A stretch of 64,000 bases of DNA from CAYNFH01 sp964396385 (GTDB lineage Bacteria; Armatimonadota; Chthonomonadetes; Chthonomonadales; CAJBBX01), in the NCBI GenBank assembly GCA_964396385.1, contig CAYNFH010000004.1, positions 5,019 through 69,018 of the forward strand. The letters are read 5' to 3'. The translations under genes and the position numbers were made by a program. This document shows positions 18,767 through 27,156 of this stretch, piece after piece (the first letter of the stretch is position 1; each line of letters begins with the position of its first letter). Under the pieces are notes generated by a model. It did no database searches. It had not been told where the DNA came from and worked only from the letters and a program-made list of their open reading frames with translations.

Positions 18767-19558
18767 ATGCGATCCGCGACAATTACCGGCATCCTTACGT
18801 CCCTGGCTCTCATGGGCCTGGTGTTCGGCTGCGGAAGCAACGGTCCCGGCGGACCGCCCTTCGCCAAGGTCCGCACCTTCAATGCGTACATCCCGGCTTC
18901 CGGAGCGGCCCCCACGCTTACCTTCACGTCCGGGACCACAACGCTCGGCAACGCCGTGGGCTTTAGCCAGTTCGGAAATAGCGGGAACTACACCACCGTT
19001 CCGAGCGGGAGCTTCACGGCTACGGCTACGGGTCCCGGAGCGCCGACCCCGCTCCAGTTCACATCGAGCCAGAGCCTGGAAAGCAACAACACTACCTACA
19101 CCCTGATCGCCGCCGGGGAAGCAGGACGGAGCGGGGCGCTCGCGCCGCAGCTCATGGTGGTACAGGATAACCTGGGCCAGTTCCTGAACGCCCCCGCGCA
19201 GGACGCCGTCATCCGGGTCCTCAACCTGTCCGCCAATCCCAATCCCATAGGCCTCTACTCCACTTCCAACGGTGTGCCTACCACCCCGGTCAAATCCGAC
19301 GTGGTGAATTCGGACTTCGGCAACATAGCATATGGTGTTTCGACCTCGACCGTTATCCTGAGCGTACCGGTGTCCCAGCTCACCAACCTGGCCATTGTGG
19401 ACGCGACGCAGGCCAATCCCAAGACTGTTCTCGCCAACGTGCCGGCATTTCCAGGGCAGCCGCTTCGGGCATTCACGCTATATGTCACCGGCCAGCCCGG
19501 CAACCAGGCCGAGCCGATGACCGCCACCTGGGTTCAGGACTACCCGCCCACCTCCTGA
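18767..19558 (+). CDS. DUF4397 lipoprotein
   Basis: 263 residues. A lipoprotein signal peptide with lipobox-like LVFGC (Cys ~ residue 22) is followed by Gly/Ser-rich beta sandwich sequence. Segments VRTFNAYIPASGAAPTLTF and VIRVLNLSANPNPIGLYST match the DUF4397 pattern, in which two Ig-like repeats each begin VR.xN. Probably attached to the outer face of a membrane. The ATG at 18767 has a GGAGG site upstream; an ATG at 18749 is possible. Confidence 0.7.
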   Translation: MRSATITGILTSLALMGLVFGCGSNGPGGPPFAKVRTFNAYIPASGAAPTLTFTSGTTTLGNAVGFSQFGNSGNYTTVPSGSFTATATGPGAPTPLQFTSSQSLESNNTTYTLIAAGEAGRSGALAPQLMVVQDNLGQFLNAPAQDAVIRVLNLSANPNPIGLYSTSNGVPTTPVKSDVVNSDFGNIAYGVSTSTVILSVPVSQLTNLAIVDATQANPKTVLANVPAFPGQPLRAFTLYVTGQPGNQAEPMTATWVQDYPPTS

Positions 19559-19644
19559 TGTACAGTACACGGAAGGCCGCCGTTCTCTTGAGCGGCGGCC
19601 TCGATTCCGCATAGGAGCCAAACAAGGAGGAATCGCGCGCGCAT

Positions 19645-20703
19645 TTGCCGATAATGCCCTTGATGGTCATGGTCGGCACGCGAGCCGCCCCGGCGATGCA
19701 GCCGGAGGCGCCCGCGGAGGTCCTTGAAGACGGATCCGCGCGGCCCGCCCTCGTATACACCAATCCGGTTTACGCGCACGATTTTCCGGACCCGTTCCTG
19801 CAGCACTTCGGAGATCGGTTCTTCGCCTTCGCTACCCAGAGCGCCGGCCACGGATTCCAGGTGATGGAGTCCGCGGATCTCGTGCACTGGACGCACCTGG
19901 GCACCGCGTTTATCCCCCCCTGGTCCTCCAAGCATCTCTGGGCGCCGGAAGTAGTCCGACACCGGGACCGCTTCTACATGACCTACTCCGCGCTGAACCC
20001 GCGCACACGCAAGCACGACATCGGGATAGCGACAGCGAACCACCCGGCCGGCCCGTTCACGCATCGCTCTATCCTGGTGCGCGGTGACGCCAACCGTTAC
20101 GGAGTCATAGACGGCACGCTCTTCTTTGAGGACGACGGAACGCCGTACTTGGTCTATTCGGAGGAGAACCCGCGCACCATCGTAATCCGCCGGCTGACGC
20201 CGGACCTCCTTTGCGCCGAAGGCGAGGCCACCATACTGATCCGTCCCGACCGCTGTTGGGAGCGGGGCATCACAGAGGCGCCCACGCTCATCCTGAGGAA
20301 CGGCGTCTACCATCTCTTCTTCTCGGTAGGCTGGTACCAGAGCAGCAAGCAGGAGGCCTGCTATGCCGTCTGCCACGCCTCCGCCTCTTCTCTGCTCGGG
20401 CCGTACCGGAAATCGCCTTCGCCTATTCTCGCGACGGAGCCCGGCGCGGTATATGGCCCCGGCCACCAGTGTCTTATCACCCTGGAGAGCGGGGAGACCT
20501 GGATGGCCTACCACGCATGGGACAACCGCCGCCAGCCCCGCTACGGGTCCAATCCCGCCGGCCGCACGCTGCGTATCGACCGGCTGGTCTGGAAGGGCCG
20601 GCGCCCGGTAGTCTCCGGCCCCACCTTCATGCCCCAGCCCGCCCCCGGCGCAATCCGTTGTACAGTAGAGGTACAGCGAAGCGGCGCCTTTTCCGTCAAA
20701 TGA
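19645..20703 (+). CDS. glycoside hydrolase family 43 protein
   Basis: 352 residues. Five-bladed propeller GH43 motifs are present: HDFPDPF with the catalytic-base Asp (~residue 46), HLWAPEV, YGVIDGTLFF with the pKa-modulating Asp, and GITEAPTLILRNGVYHLFFS with the general-acid Glu. Typical activities are arabinofuranosidase, arabinanase or xylosidase. A short hydrophobic N-terminus may be a signal. The start is probably the TTG at 19645 (AGGAGG upstream) or the ATG at 19654. Close paralogue: 29265-30335. Confidence 0.85.
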   Translation: MPIMPLMVMVGTRAAPAMQPEAPAEVLEDGSARPALVYTNPVYAHDFPDPFLQHFGDRFFAFATQSAGHGFQVMESADLVHWTHLGTAFIPPWSSKHLWAPEVVRHRDRFYMTYSALNPRTRKHDIGIATANHPAGPFTHRSILVRGDANRYGVIDGTLFFEDDGTPYLVYSEENPRTIVIRRLTPDLLCAEGEATILIRPDRCWERGITEAPTLILRNGVYHLFFSVGWYQSSKQEACYAVCHASASSLLGPYRKSPSPILATEPGAVYGPGHQCLITLESGETWMAYHAWDNRRQPRYGSNPAGRTLRIDRLVWKGRRPVVSGPTFMPQPAPGAIRCTVEVQRSGAFSVK

Positions 20704-20786
20704 CGCAGGACGTGTCGCCGCCCCGTAGAGGAAAGATAGCTCGTTAGTCCAGGAGCGATATTGCCGCACCCGGAAGGTTGACTACC

Positions 20787-22883
20787 ATGGGATTCGTCCG
20801 TACCGCATACGCTTGCCTCCGTCCGGCCGTAGCAATGGCCCTGACCGCGCTTTCCTGTTCGGCCTTCGGAGCGACCACCTACTACGTCTCCGCGAGCGGC
20901 AGCGACAGCAACTCCGGCACGCAGGCCGCACCATTCCGCCAGATCCGTGCAGCCATAGCGGTCATGCAGCCAGGCGACACGGCGCTGGTGGGGGACGGCT
21001 CCTATCTGGGCTTCACCATGAGCGGTATGAACGGCACTGCCTCGGCGCCAATCACGATAAAGGCAACGGGAACCGGGGCGCAGGTGACCGTCACCACAGA
21101 CCGGACGGACAATCGCGATACTATCCTCATCAGCCTCTCAAGCTACATTGTGATAGACGGGCTGACCTCCTTCAACGCGAACCGGGCGGCGGTACGGATC
21201 GACCAGAGCCCTCACGTCACCGCGAAGAACGGAAAGTTCGGCAACAACACCACCTGGGGCATCTTCACGGACTTCTCGGACTACCTGGACCTGGAGAACA
21301 ATGAGTGCTACGGCTCGGTGCAGCAGCATGGGATCTACGTTTCCAACACGTGCACCAACCCCATAGTGCGAGGGAACCGCTGCCACGATAACTACGGCAG
21401 CGGCATCCACATGAACGGGGACGTGAGCCAGGGAGGAGCCGGGATCATCACCGGAGCCCTGGTGGAGAACAACATCATCTACAACAACGGCGTGGGAGGC
21501 GGCTCCGGCATCAACATGGATGGGGTGCAGAGCTCCGTCATCAGAAACAACCTGATCTACAACAACCACGCCAGCGGTATCTCCGCCTATCAGATAGACG
21601 CGGCTCAGGGACCCAAGAACGATGAGTTCTACCACAACACCGTGGACATGGCCTCCGATGCGCGATGGGCGCTGCATATCGAGCAGACGGCAGGCCCCAT
21701 GACGGTCCGGAACAATATCTTGAACAACCTGAACCCGAACCATGGCGGCATCGACTTCAACACGCCCAACGACATAGCCAACACGGATAGTGGCTACAAC
21801 ATCATGGACCGGGTATCGCCGGACGATAGCTCCGTAGTTTCCCTCGCTGACTGGCAGTCGCAGGGCCATGAGGCAGGCTCGTTTTCCGCCACCGACTCGA
21901 GCTTGTTCGCCGCGAGCGGATCCGGCAACTACCACCTGAAGGCCGGCTCGCCCGCCATCGACAAGGGACAGACCCTCTCCTCCGTGACTGTCGACATGGA
22001 GGGGCACAGCCGCCCGCAGGGCGCCGCCTCGGACATCGGCTGCTACGAGTACCCGCAGGCCACGGTCAATCCGCACGTGCTGTGGAACAACTCCGGCAAG
22101 ATCTCTCTCTGGACGGTGACCGGCCCGAACCAGCCGAATCCCACCGACTACGGTCCGTTCCCCGGCTGGTCCGCTATCGGCATGGCATCGGGCAGCCCGG
22201 ACCAGTACGTGCGGGTGCTGTGGCGCAGCGATTCGGGGGCCATCTCGCTTTGGACCGTCACCGCGCCGGGTACGTTCACCTATCTGGACTACGGCCCCTA
22301 CGCGGGCTGGACGGCCGCCGCGCTCGCCGTGGGCGGAGACAACCAGCCGCGCGTGCTCTGGGTGCGCACGGACGGCAGGATCTCCCTCTGGACCGTCCAC
22401 GCCGACGGCACCTTCGCCACGGACGACTACGGCCCTTTCGCGGGCTGGCAGCCGGCGACGCTCGCGGTAGGATCGGACAACCACCCGCGCATCCTGTGGG
22501 TCTATCAGCCGGACCAGCGGATAAGCCTCTGGACCATCACCGGCCCGCAGACCTTCTCGTACGATAACTACGGCCCCTTCCCAGGCTGGTCCCCCACCAT
22601 GATGGCGGTGGGCGGGGACAACCTCACCCGCATTGGATGGGTGAACGGGAGCCAGCTCTCCCTCTGGGCAATCACCGCGCCGGGCACGTTCACGCACGAC
22701 GACTACGGCCCCTACCCCGGCTGGACGGCCCAGCTTCTGGCGGTGGGCGCGGACAACGAGCCGCGCGTCCTCTGGAATAACTCCGGCAAGATCTCCCTCT
22801 GGAGCATCACGGCGCCCGGCCAGGAGCAGAGCCAGGACTACGGGCCGTACGCCGGCTGGTCCCCCGTTGCGCTGACACCGTGA
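20787..22883 (+). CDS. secreted parallel beta-helix protein with six C-terminal SLW repeats
   Basis: 698 residues. Signal peptide ending CSAFGA (~residue 27), then TTYYVSASGSDSNSGT, the usual start of secreted right-handed beta-helix proteins, and helix coils with VRNNIL, VIRNNLIYNN and VENNIIYNNG ladders (to ~residue 420). The last 270 residues are six repeats of about 48 residues carrying SLWT(V/I)...DYGP(F/Y)xGW, alternating with RVLW strands, suggesting a six-bladed propeller. The helix is probably a carbohydrate lyase/hydrolase scaffold; no active site was identified. The ATG at 20787 fits the signal peptide. Confidence 0.8.
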   Translation: MGFVRTAYACLRPAVAMALTALSCSAFGATTYYVSASGSDSNSGTQAAPFRQIRAAIAVMQPGDTALVGDGSYLGFTMSGMNGTASAPITIKATGTGAQVTVTTDRTDNRDTILISLSSYIVIDGLTSFNANRAAVRIDQSPHVTAKNGKFGNNTTWGIFTDFSDYLDLENNECYGSVQQHGIYVSNTCTNPIVRGNRCHDNYGSGIHMNGDVSQGGAGIITGALVENNIIYNNGVGGGSGINMDGVQSSVIRNNLIYNNHASGISAYQIDAAQGPKNDEFYHNTVDMASDARWALHIEQTAGPMTVRNNILNNLNPNHGGIDFNTPNDIANTDSGYNIMDRVSPDDSSVVSLADWQSQGHEAGSFSATDSSLFAASGSGNYHLKAGSPAIDKGQTLSSVTVDMEGHSRPQGAASDIGCYEYPQATVNPHVLWNNSGKISLWTVTGPNQPNPTDYGPFPGWSAIGMASGSPDQYVRVLWRSDSGAISLWTVTAPGTFTYLDYGPYAGWTAAALAVGGDNQPRVLWVRTDGRISLWTVHADGTFATDDYGPFAGWQPATLAVGSDNHPRILWVYQPDQRISLWTITGPQTFSYDNYGPFPGWSPTMMAVGGDNLTRIGWVNGSQLSLWAITAPGTFTHDDYGPYPGWTAQLLAVGADNEPRVLWNNSGKISLWSITAPGQEQSQDYGPYAGWSPVALTP

Positions 22884-22903
22884 AATCCCTTATACCTTAT
22901 CGG

Positions 22904-22926
22904 CGATGGGCTTGAACTGCCCATCG
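22904..22926 (+). terminator. hairpin between the beta-helix gene and the QueC-like island
   Basis: CGATGGGC pairs with GCCCATCG around a 7-base loop, 20 bases after the beta-helix stop. No T tract follows, so it may be a weak terminator or a leader structure of the following operon. Confidence 0.35.
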
Positions 22927-23053
22927 GGGAGCAGGTGGGCGACCGAAACGCCAATCACAGGAGTCGTCCACACTGACGGCGAAACTCTCCTTCACGACGG
23001 TGCACTTCGAGGACATGTTCTTTAATACAGAATGCCCGAGGAGCGACGTAAGA

Positions 23054-23710
23054 ATGCCGGTAGCTGTACTCCATAGCGGCGGTCTCGACTCTACTGTTTG
23101 CCTCCTCCTGGCTTTGCGGGACGGGAAACAGCCGGTCAGCATTGGCGTGGAGTACGACCAGTCGCATGTGGTTGAGTTGCACTACGCAGGCGAGCAGTGC
23201 AAGAGGCTAGGCGTCGAGCGAAGAGTTATCTCCGTACGATGGAATAAGCCAACTCGAAACATACCGCTGGATCGCAGCCCTGAGGAAATGCGGAGCGGCG
23301 TTTCACCTGCATTCCTGCCTGCGAGGAACCTGGTGTTCCTCGCTCTAGCCGCGGCGGAAGCTGCTGCAATGACCGCCAGCGAGATCTGGATCGGGGTAAA
23401 TTCAGTTGACTTCTCAGGATACCCGGACTGCCGAAGTGAGTTCATCGCAGCGTTTGACGCGGTGCTCGATGCTGCGGTACCTGGCGGTCCCCGGGTCGTT
23501 GCGCCACTTCAGAATATGCGAAAGGCAGAAATCGCCCTCATGGCTCAGCAATACGGGCTGAGGCCAGGAGACACATGGAGCTGCTATCGCCCACAGGGCG
23601 ATCCTGCGCAACCCTTTCCTTGTGGTCGGTGCGACGCTTGCATCCTGCACGCCGAAGCTTGGCAAGAGGTAGTCGACCAAGCACCAGACGCGGCCGAGCG
23701 AAGCAAGTGA
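23054..23710 (+). CDS. QueC-like 7-cyano-7-deazaguanine synthase paralogue
   Basis: 218 residues. PP-loop ATPase motif HSGGLDST (residues ~7-14), [22 protein letters not shown], and a four-cysteine zinc site SCYRPQ, PCGRCDACILH. QueC uses ATP and ammonia to turn 7-carboxy-7-deazaguanine into preQ0. All catalytic and zinc residues are present, so an active enzyme is expected. The housekeeping copy is at 57287-57982 next to queE and queD; this copy is clearly divergent and first in an island with nucleotide and NAD enzymes. GAGGAG lies ten bases before the ATG at 23054. QueC relatives also act in anti-phage systems (QatC, type IV CBASS Cap9), which the context favours. Confidence 0.88.
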   Translation: MPVAVLHSGGLDSTVCLLLALRDGKQPVSIGVEYDQSHVVELHYAGEQCKRLGVERRVISVRWNKPTRNIPLDRSPEEMRSGVSPAFLPARNLVFLALAAAEAAAMTASEIWIGVNSVDFSGYPDCRSEFIAAFDAVLDAAVPGGPRVVAPLQNMRKAEIALMAQQYGLRPGDTWSCYRPQGDPAQPFPCGRCDACILHAEAWQEVVDQAPDAAERSK

Positions 23711-23810
23711 TGGTCCTATTGCGGTAGCCTGTGGTGCTCGCCATCGGTACCACTCCCGGCCGGAGTTGGAGCTCAACCGCCTGCTGGACCGCTTCGGCTT
23801 CTTTATCGCC

Positions 23811-25079
23811 ATGGCAAACGTCTACTTGGTGTCTTGCGCCAAGACCAAACGCGACTATCCAACTCGGGCCGACAGGCTCTACGCGTCTCCGCTGTTTGAC
23901 AAGAGCCGCGCACTTGCAGCGGCTCGTGCGGACAAGTGGTTCATCCTGTCGGCGAAGTACGGCCTCCTCGACCCGTGTCAGGTGGTAGAGCCATACGACG
24001 AATCGTTGCGACAAATGACAGCACCTGCGCGTCGACTCTGGGCAGAGCGAGTCATGAATGCTCTCAAGCCGCACTTAGGGCCCGGTGACACCGTGACGGT
24101 CCTGGCCGGCAGCGCGTACTCCACGCACATCGCGTCATGCCTTAGCCAATTCGGCGTGTCCGTAATCCAACCGCTCGCAGGCCGTTCCCTGGGCGATCGA
24201 CTACGATGGCTCAACCTCCAGCTGCTGGATGAGTCGGCTAGCAGCGACCTTAACCGTCTTTACAACTTGCTCGACCGGCTAGCCGAGGGCGTGGGGGGCC
24301 CGAGGTCAGTTGCCCAGGCTCGCGTTGGGGACAAGTGGCCCCGGCGCGGCCTCTACCTGTTCTTCGAACCTGGAGAATACCGCGCGCACACGGACTCGCA
24401 ATTGAGAATCGTGCGAGTAGGAACTCACGCCGTGAGTACAGGCTCAGTTTCCACCCTCTGGGGCCGGCTCCGTGCCCATAAGGGAACCGGCGATGGAAAC
24501 GGAAACCATCGCGGATCCATTTTCCGCTTGCACGTCGGGTCCGCGCTGTTGGCTCGCGGCGACATAGCTCCCTCAGTCCCAACGTGGGGTGCCGGTCACA
24601 CCGCGCCCAGATCTGTACGAGAAGCTGAGTCCCATATCGAAAGAAGCGTAACAGAGTATATTGGCGCCATGTCTATTCTGTGGCTTAACGTTGACGATGT
24701 GCCTGGCCCGGCGAGCGACCGGGCCTACCTTGAGCGGAACATCATCGCACTGGTCAGTAATCGGCAGCAACCGGCCGACCCCCCTAGCGGGAGCTGGCTA
24801 GGCCGATGGAGTCCGTATCATGCCATCAGAGAGAGCGGTTTGTGGAACCTACGCCACACGTTGGATACCTACGACCCCCTCTTTCTCGGCGTGCTCGAGC
24901 TCTACGTACAAGTCACACTGGGCGAGCTCCCTCTGCCGGCCGGCTCCATGGCACCTAGACAGCGTTCCGGCCGTGGCTCCAAGCCGTCTGACCGCACGTC
25001 CGAACCATCACTATTCGACAAGGAGATCCACCCCGATGTCGCTGACAACGAGGGCTACGGTACTCAAGAAGTATCCTAG
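23811..25079 (+). CDS. DUF6884 protein with C-terminal GIY-YIG-like domain
   Basis: 422 residues. The N-terminal ~150 residues match the DUF6884/YaaA-like layout: MANVYLVSCAKTKRDYP, DKWFILSAKYGLLDP, then VEPYDESL. The second part (residues ~179-330) has RGLYLFFEPGEYR, LRIVRVGTHAV and TLWGRLRAHKG with NHRGSIFRLHVG, resembling GIY-YIG nuclease-type domains. As I recall, DUF6884 domains occur in proteins that process 7-deazaguanine bases (DpdC), which would fit the QueC neighbour. The ATG at 23811 is preferred over a TTG at 23766. The 3' end overlaps the SIR2 gene by 44 bp. Confidence 0.7.
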   Translation: MANVYLVSCAKTKRDYPTRADRLYASPLFDKSRALAAARADKWFILSAKYGLLDPCQVVEPYDESLRQMTAPARRLWAERVMNALKPHLGPGDTVTVLAGSAYSTHIASCLSQFGVSVIQPLAGRSLGDRLRWLNLQLLDESASSDLNRLYNLLDRLAEGVGGPRSVAQARVGDKWPRRGLYLFFEPGEYRAHTDSQLRIVRVGTHAVSTGSVSTLWGRLRAHKGTGDGNGNHRGSIFRLHVGSALLARGDIAPSVPTWGAGHTAPRSVREAESHIERSVTEYIGAMSILWLNVDDVPGPASDRAYLERNIIALVSNRQQPADPPSGSWLGRWSPYHAIRESGLWNLRHTLDTYDPLFLGVLELYVQVTLGELPLPAGSMAPRQRSGRGSKPSDRTSEPSLFDKEIHPDVADNEGYGTQEVS

Positions 25080-26646
25080 ACCAGTTCTCGCAATGCGAGC
25101 GGCGAAGCGGAACAACATGCTGGGCCTAATACTTGGTGCCGGTACGAGTAAGGGCTTCAAACTGCCGATGTGGGAGGACCTCCTCGCAAACCTCGCAGCC
25201 GACCCGAGGGTAAGTGGCAAAGCTGTCTACGATCCGAAGCAAAACGTTACTGCTAGAGCGGAGATGCTATATCGCCACTTCGCGGCTGCCAAGAGCGCCA
25301 GCTATGGAACCTCGGCTATGGATCCGAGAGCGCTCGATCGTCGCATTCGGGGGGAGTGGTTCGAGGTTATCCGGGAGCTCCTGTATGCGAACCTACCCCC
25401 GCCGGACGGCAAGTTCCATCGTGCGCATCCCTATCTGTCGGAATTCCTCGAGATCATCATCCAGTCGCCGCTCACCGTGACATACAACTTCGACAGCTGC
25501 ATCGAAATGATGCTCGATGACTACCAGAAGGCGATGGCTCGAACTGAACGCCTCTACGAAGTCATATTTGACACCTACACTCCTTACCAGCGTCACAACG
25601 GCGTTATCTACCACCCGAACGGATTCCTGCCGGCAAATAAGCTTGAGGCGTTCAGCGACTCCATTGTATTCTCAGAAGAGCAGTTCGGCGACCAACTGCT
25701 CGACAGCGTAGCGGGCAGGTATTCGTCGCTGGCACACCACCTATCAAAGCATACGTGCCTGCTCTTGGGCGTCTCATTGAACGACGAGACACTCCGCCAC
25801 CTGCTCCACGCAAATGCTCGGATGAGCCCGGGTCATTACCACTACTGTGTAGAGTACCTGTCGGCGCCCGATGCTATGACGAACGAGGCGAAGGCAAGCC
25901 TATCCGAGTACAGGTTCGACATCTACAACCTCATAACCCTGTTTCTGACTGAGCCCGAAATAAAGGCCCTGGGCCAGTTGTTAACGTGCGACCTGGAGGC
26001 TCTTCGCAATGATGCGGGCCGTGCCAGAATCCCGCTAGTCTGGGTCTACTACATCACGGGCATCCCTGGCACTGGTAAGACCACTGTTTGCCGCCATTTA
26101 GGCGACCTCATCACACTTGGCGAGTGGCTTGAAGCACCGCTCGACCTCCTATCCACCGACTATACTTCTCTGACGAGTCCGGAGCGTGAGAAGGTAGATG
26201 CGTGGGTCGCCAACCAATTTGTGGAGAAGAACATGGCACTCCTAAGTGTACCAGAGGGCGTTATCGTCGTTGATCGCTGCCCACTGGATCCACTCGCGTT
26301 CGTAGACACTCCCGACAGGCCCGCGAAGGCCTCGGCATACGGGCCACAGTTCCAACGTGGCCAGTCGGACAGGCATCCGGTTGCTGGAAGTGTCCTTATT
26401 CTTACGGCGGATCCGGTGGAGGTTTCGGCCCGGCTGGAACGACGGCAAGGGGAGCGCAAGGACCCTAAGTACCTTGAGAAACTCCAGGTCAATCACCTTG
26501 ATATCTATAAGGCTCCCAGGGTCGTGCTCATGGATACGAGGGCACTAACGCTGGACCAACAGATTCGTTCTATCGCGCGTTACATACATCGTGAAAAGTA
26601 CGCGGAGGTCGATATCAGTGCGCGTCTGACGGAGCTGACGCATTGA
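25036..26646 (+). CDS. SIR2-domain protein fused to a P-loop kinase domain
   Basis: 536 residues. SIR2-like NAD-binding domain: GLILGAGTSKGFKLPMW (~residues 30-46), TYNFDSCIE (~150), YHPNGFLP and LLLGVSLNDETLRHLL. Bacterial SIR2 domains of this kind usually destroy NAD+ in anti-phage systems. The C-terminal ~200 residues form a P-loop nucleotide-kinase fold: Walker A GIPGTGKTT (~341-349), VVDRCPLDP (~413) and a basic lid RLERRQGERKDP. ATG 25036 has AAGGAG ten bases away; the upstream frame overlaps the previous gene. TTGA overlap with the next gene shows coupling. Inferred: NADase or NAD sensor tied to (deoxy)nucleoside phosphorylation. Confidence 0.82.
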   Translation: MSLTTRATVLKKYPRPVLAMRAAKRNNMLGLILGAGTSKGFKLPMWEDLLANLAADPRVSGKAVYDPKQNVTARAEMLYRHFAAAKSASYGTSAMDPRALDRRIRGEWFEVIRELLYANLPPPDGKFHRAHPYLSEFLEIIIQSPLTVTYNFDSCIEMMLDDYQKAMARTERLYEVIFDTYTPYQRHNGVIYHPNGFLPANKLEAFSDSIVFSEEQFGDQLLDSVAGRYSSLAHHLSKHTCLLLGVSLNDETLRHLLHANARMSPGHYHYCVEYLSAPDAMTNEAKASLSEYRFDIYNLITLFLTEPEIKALGQLLTCDLEALRNDAGRARIPLVWVYYITGIPGTGKTTVCRHLGDLITLGEWLEAPLDLLSTDYTSLTSPEREKVDAWVANQFVEKNMALLSVPEGVIVVDRCPLDPLAFVDTPDRPAKASAYGPQFQRGQSDRHPVAGSVLILTADPVEVSARLERRQGERKDPKYLEKLQVNHLDIYKAPRVVLMDTRALTLDQQIRSIARYIHREKYAEVDISARLTELTH

Positions 26647-27143
26647 GCGACCAGCCAGACAAAGCCTCCAGGCACGGCTCCCGCCATCGAGTGTACCTAG
26701 CGGGCCCGCTTTTTAGCCGGGCCGAGCGTGAGTTCAACGGATTTCTGAAGCGGGAGCTTTCAGTTTACTTCGATGTATTCCTACCCCAGGAGGACGGTTG
26801 CCTCTTGGCTGAGATGACACGCAACGGCATTCCTCCCGAACAGGCATCTAGGCGTGTTTTCGAATGCGACATTGCGGAGCTCGACCGATGTACGATACTC
26901 GTCGTCGTACTAGACGGGCGAGCGGTTGACGAGGGAGCTGCATTCGAACTCGGTTACGCCTTTGCAAAGGGGAAGACGTGCGTTGGCCTCCAGACTGATG
27001 AGCGACGACTCTTACGATGCGGCAACAACCCGATGATAGATGGTCCATGCAGCCGGCTGTTTCATAACGTTGACGCACTGCTGGCATGGGCGGATCAAGT
27101 CAGCACTGTGGGTCTTCAGGCGTATGTCGCCTCGGAGGGATAG
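26643..27143 (+). CDS. nucleoside 2-deoxyribosyltransferase family protein
   Basis: 166 residues. YLAGPLFSRAEREF (~residues 18-31) and VDEGAAFELGYAFAKGK (~96-112) are the hallmark nucleoside deoxyribosyltransferase motifs; the Glu in the second (about residue 103) is the catalytic nucleophile. The family exchanges bases between deoxyribonucleosides or hydrolyses the N-glycosidic bond; some members act on NAD-like molecules. It starts at a TTG that overlaps the SIR2 gene's TGA by 4 bp. With a deazapurine-forming QueC upstream, attachment or removal of a deazapurine base on deoxyribose is an attractive guess. Confidence 0.85.
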   Translation: MSDQPDKASRHGSRHRVYLAGPLFSRAEREFNGFLKRELSVYFDVFLPQEDGCLLAEMTRNGIPPEQASRRVFECDIAELDRCTILVVVLDGRAVDEGAAFELGYAFAKGKTCVGLQTDERRLLRCGNNPMIDGPCSRLFHNVDALLAWADQVSTVGLQAYVASEG

Positions 27144-27156
27144 TAGAGTTCGACAG

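Noticed and set aside
22904..22926. preQ1 riboswitch upstream of the QueC-like gene
   Set aside because: The hairpin is a simple 8-bp stem with no pseudoknot-forming A-rich tail or C-rich loop expected of preQ1 aptamers.
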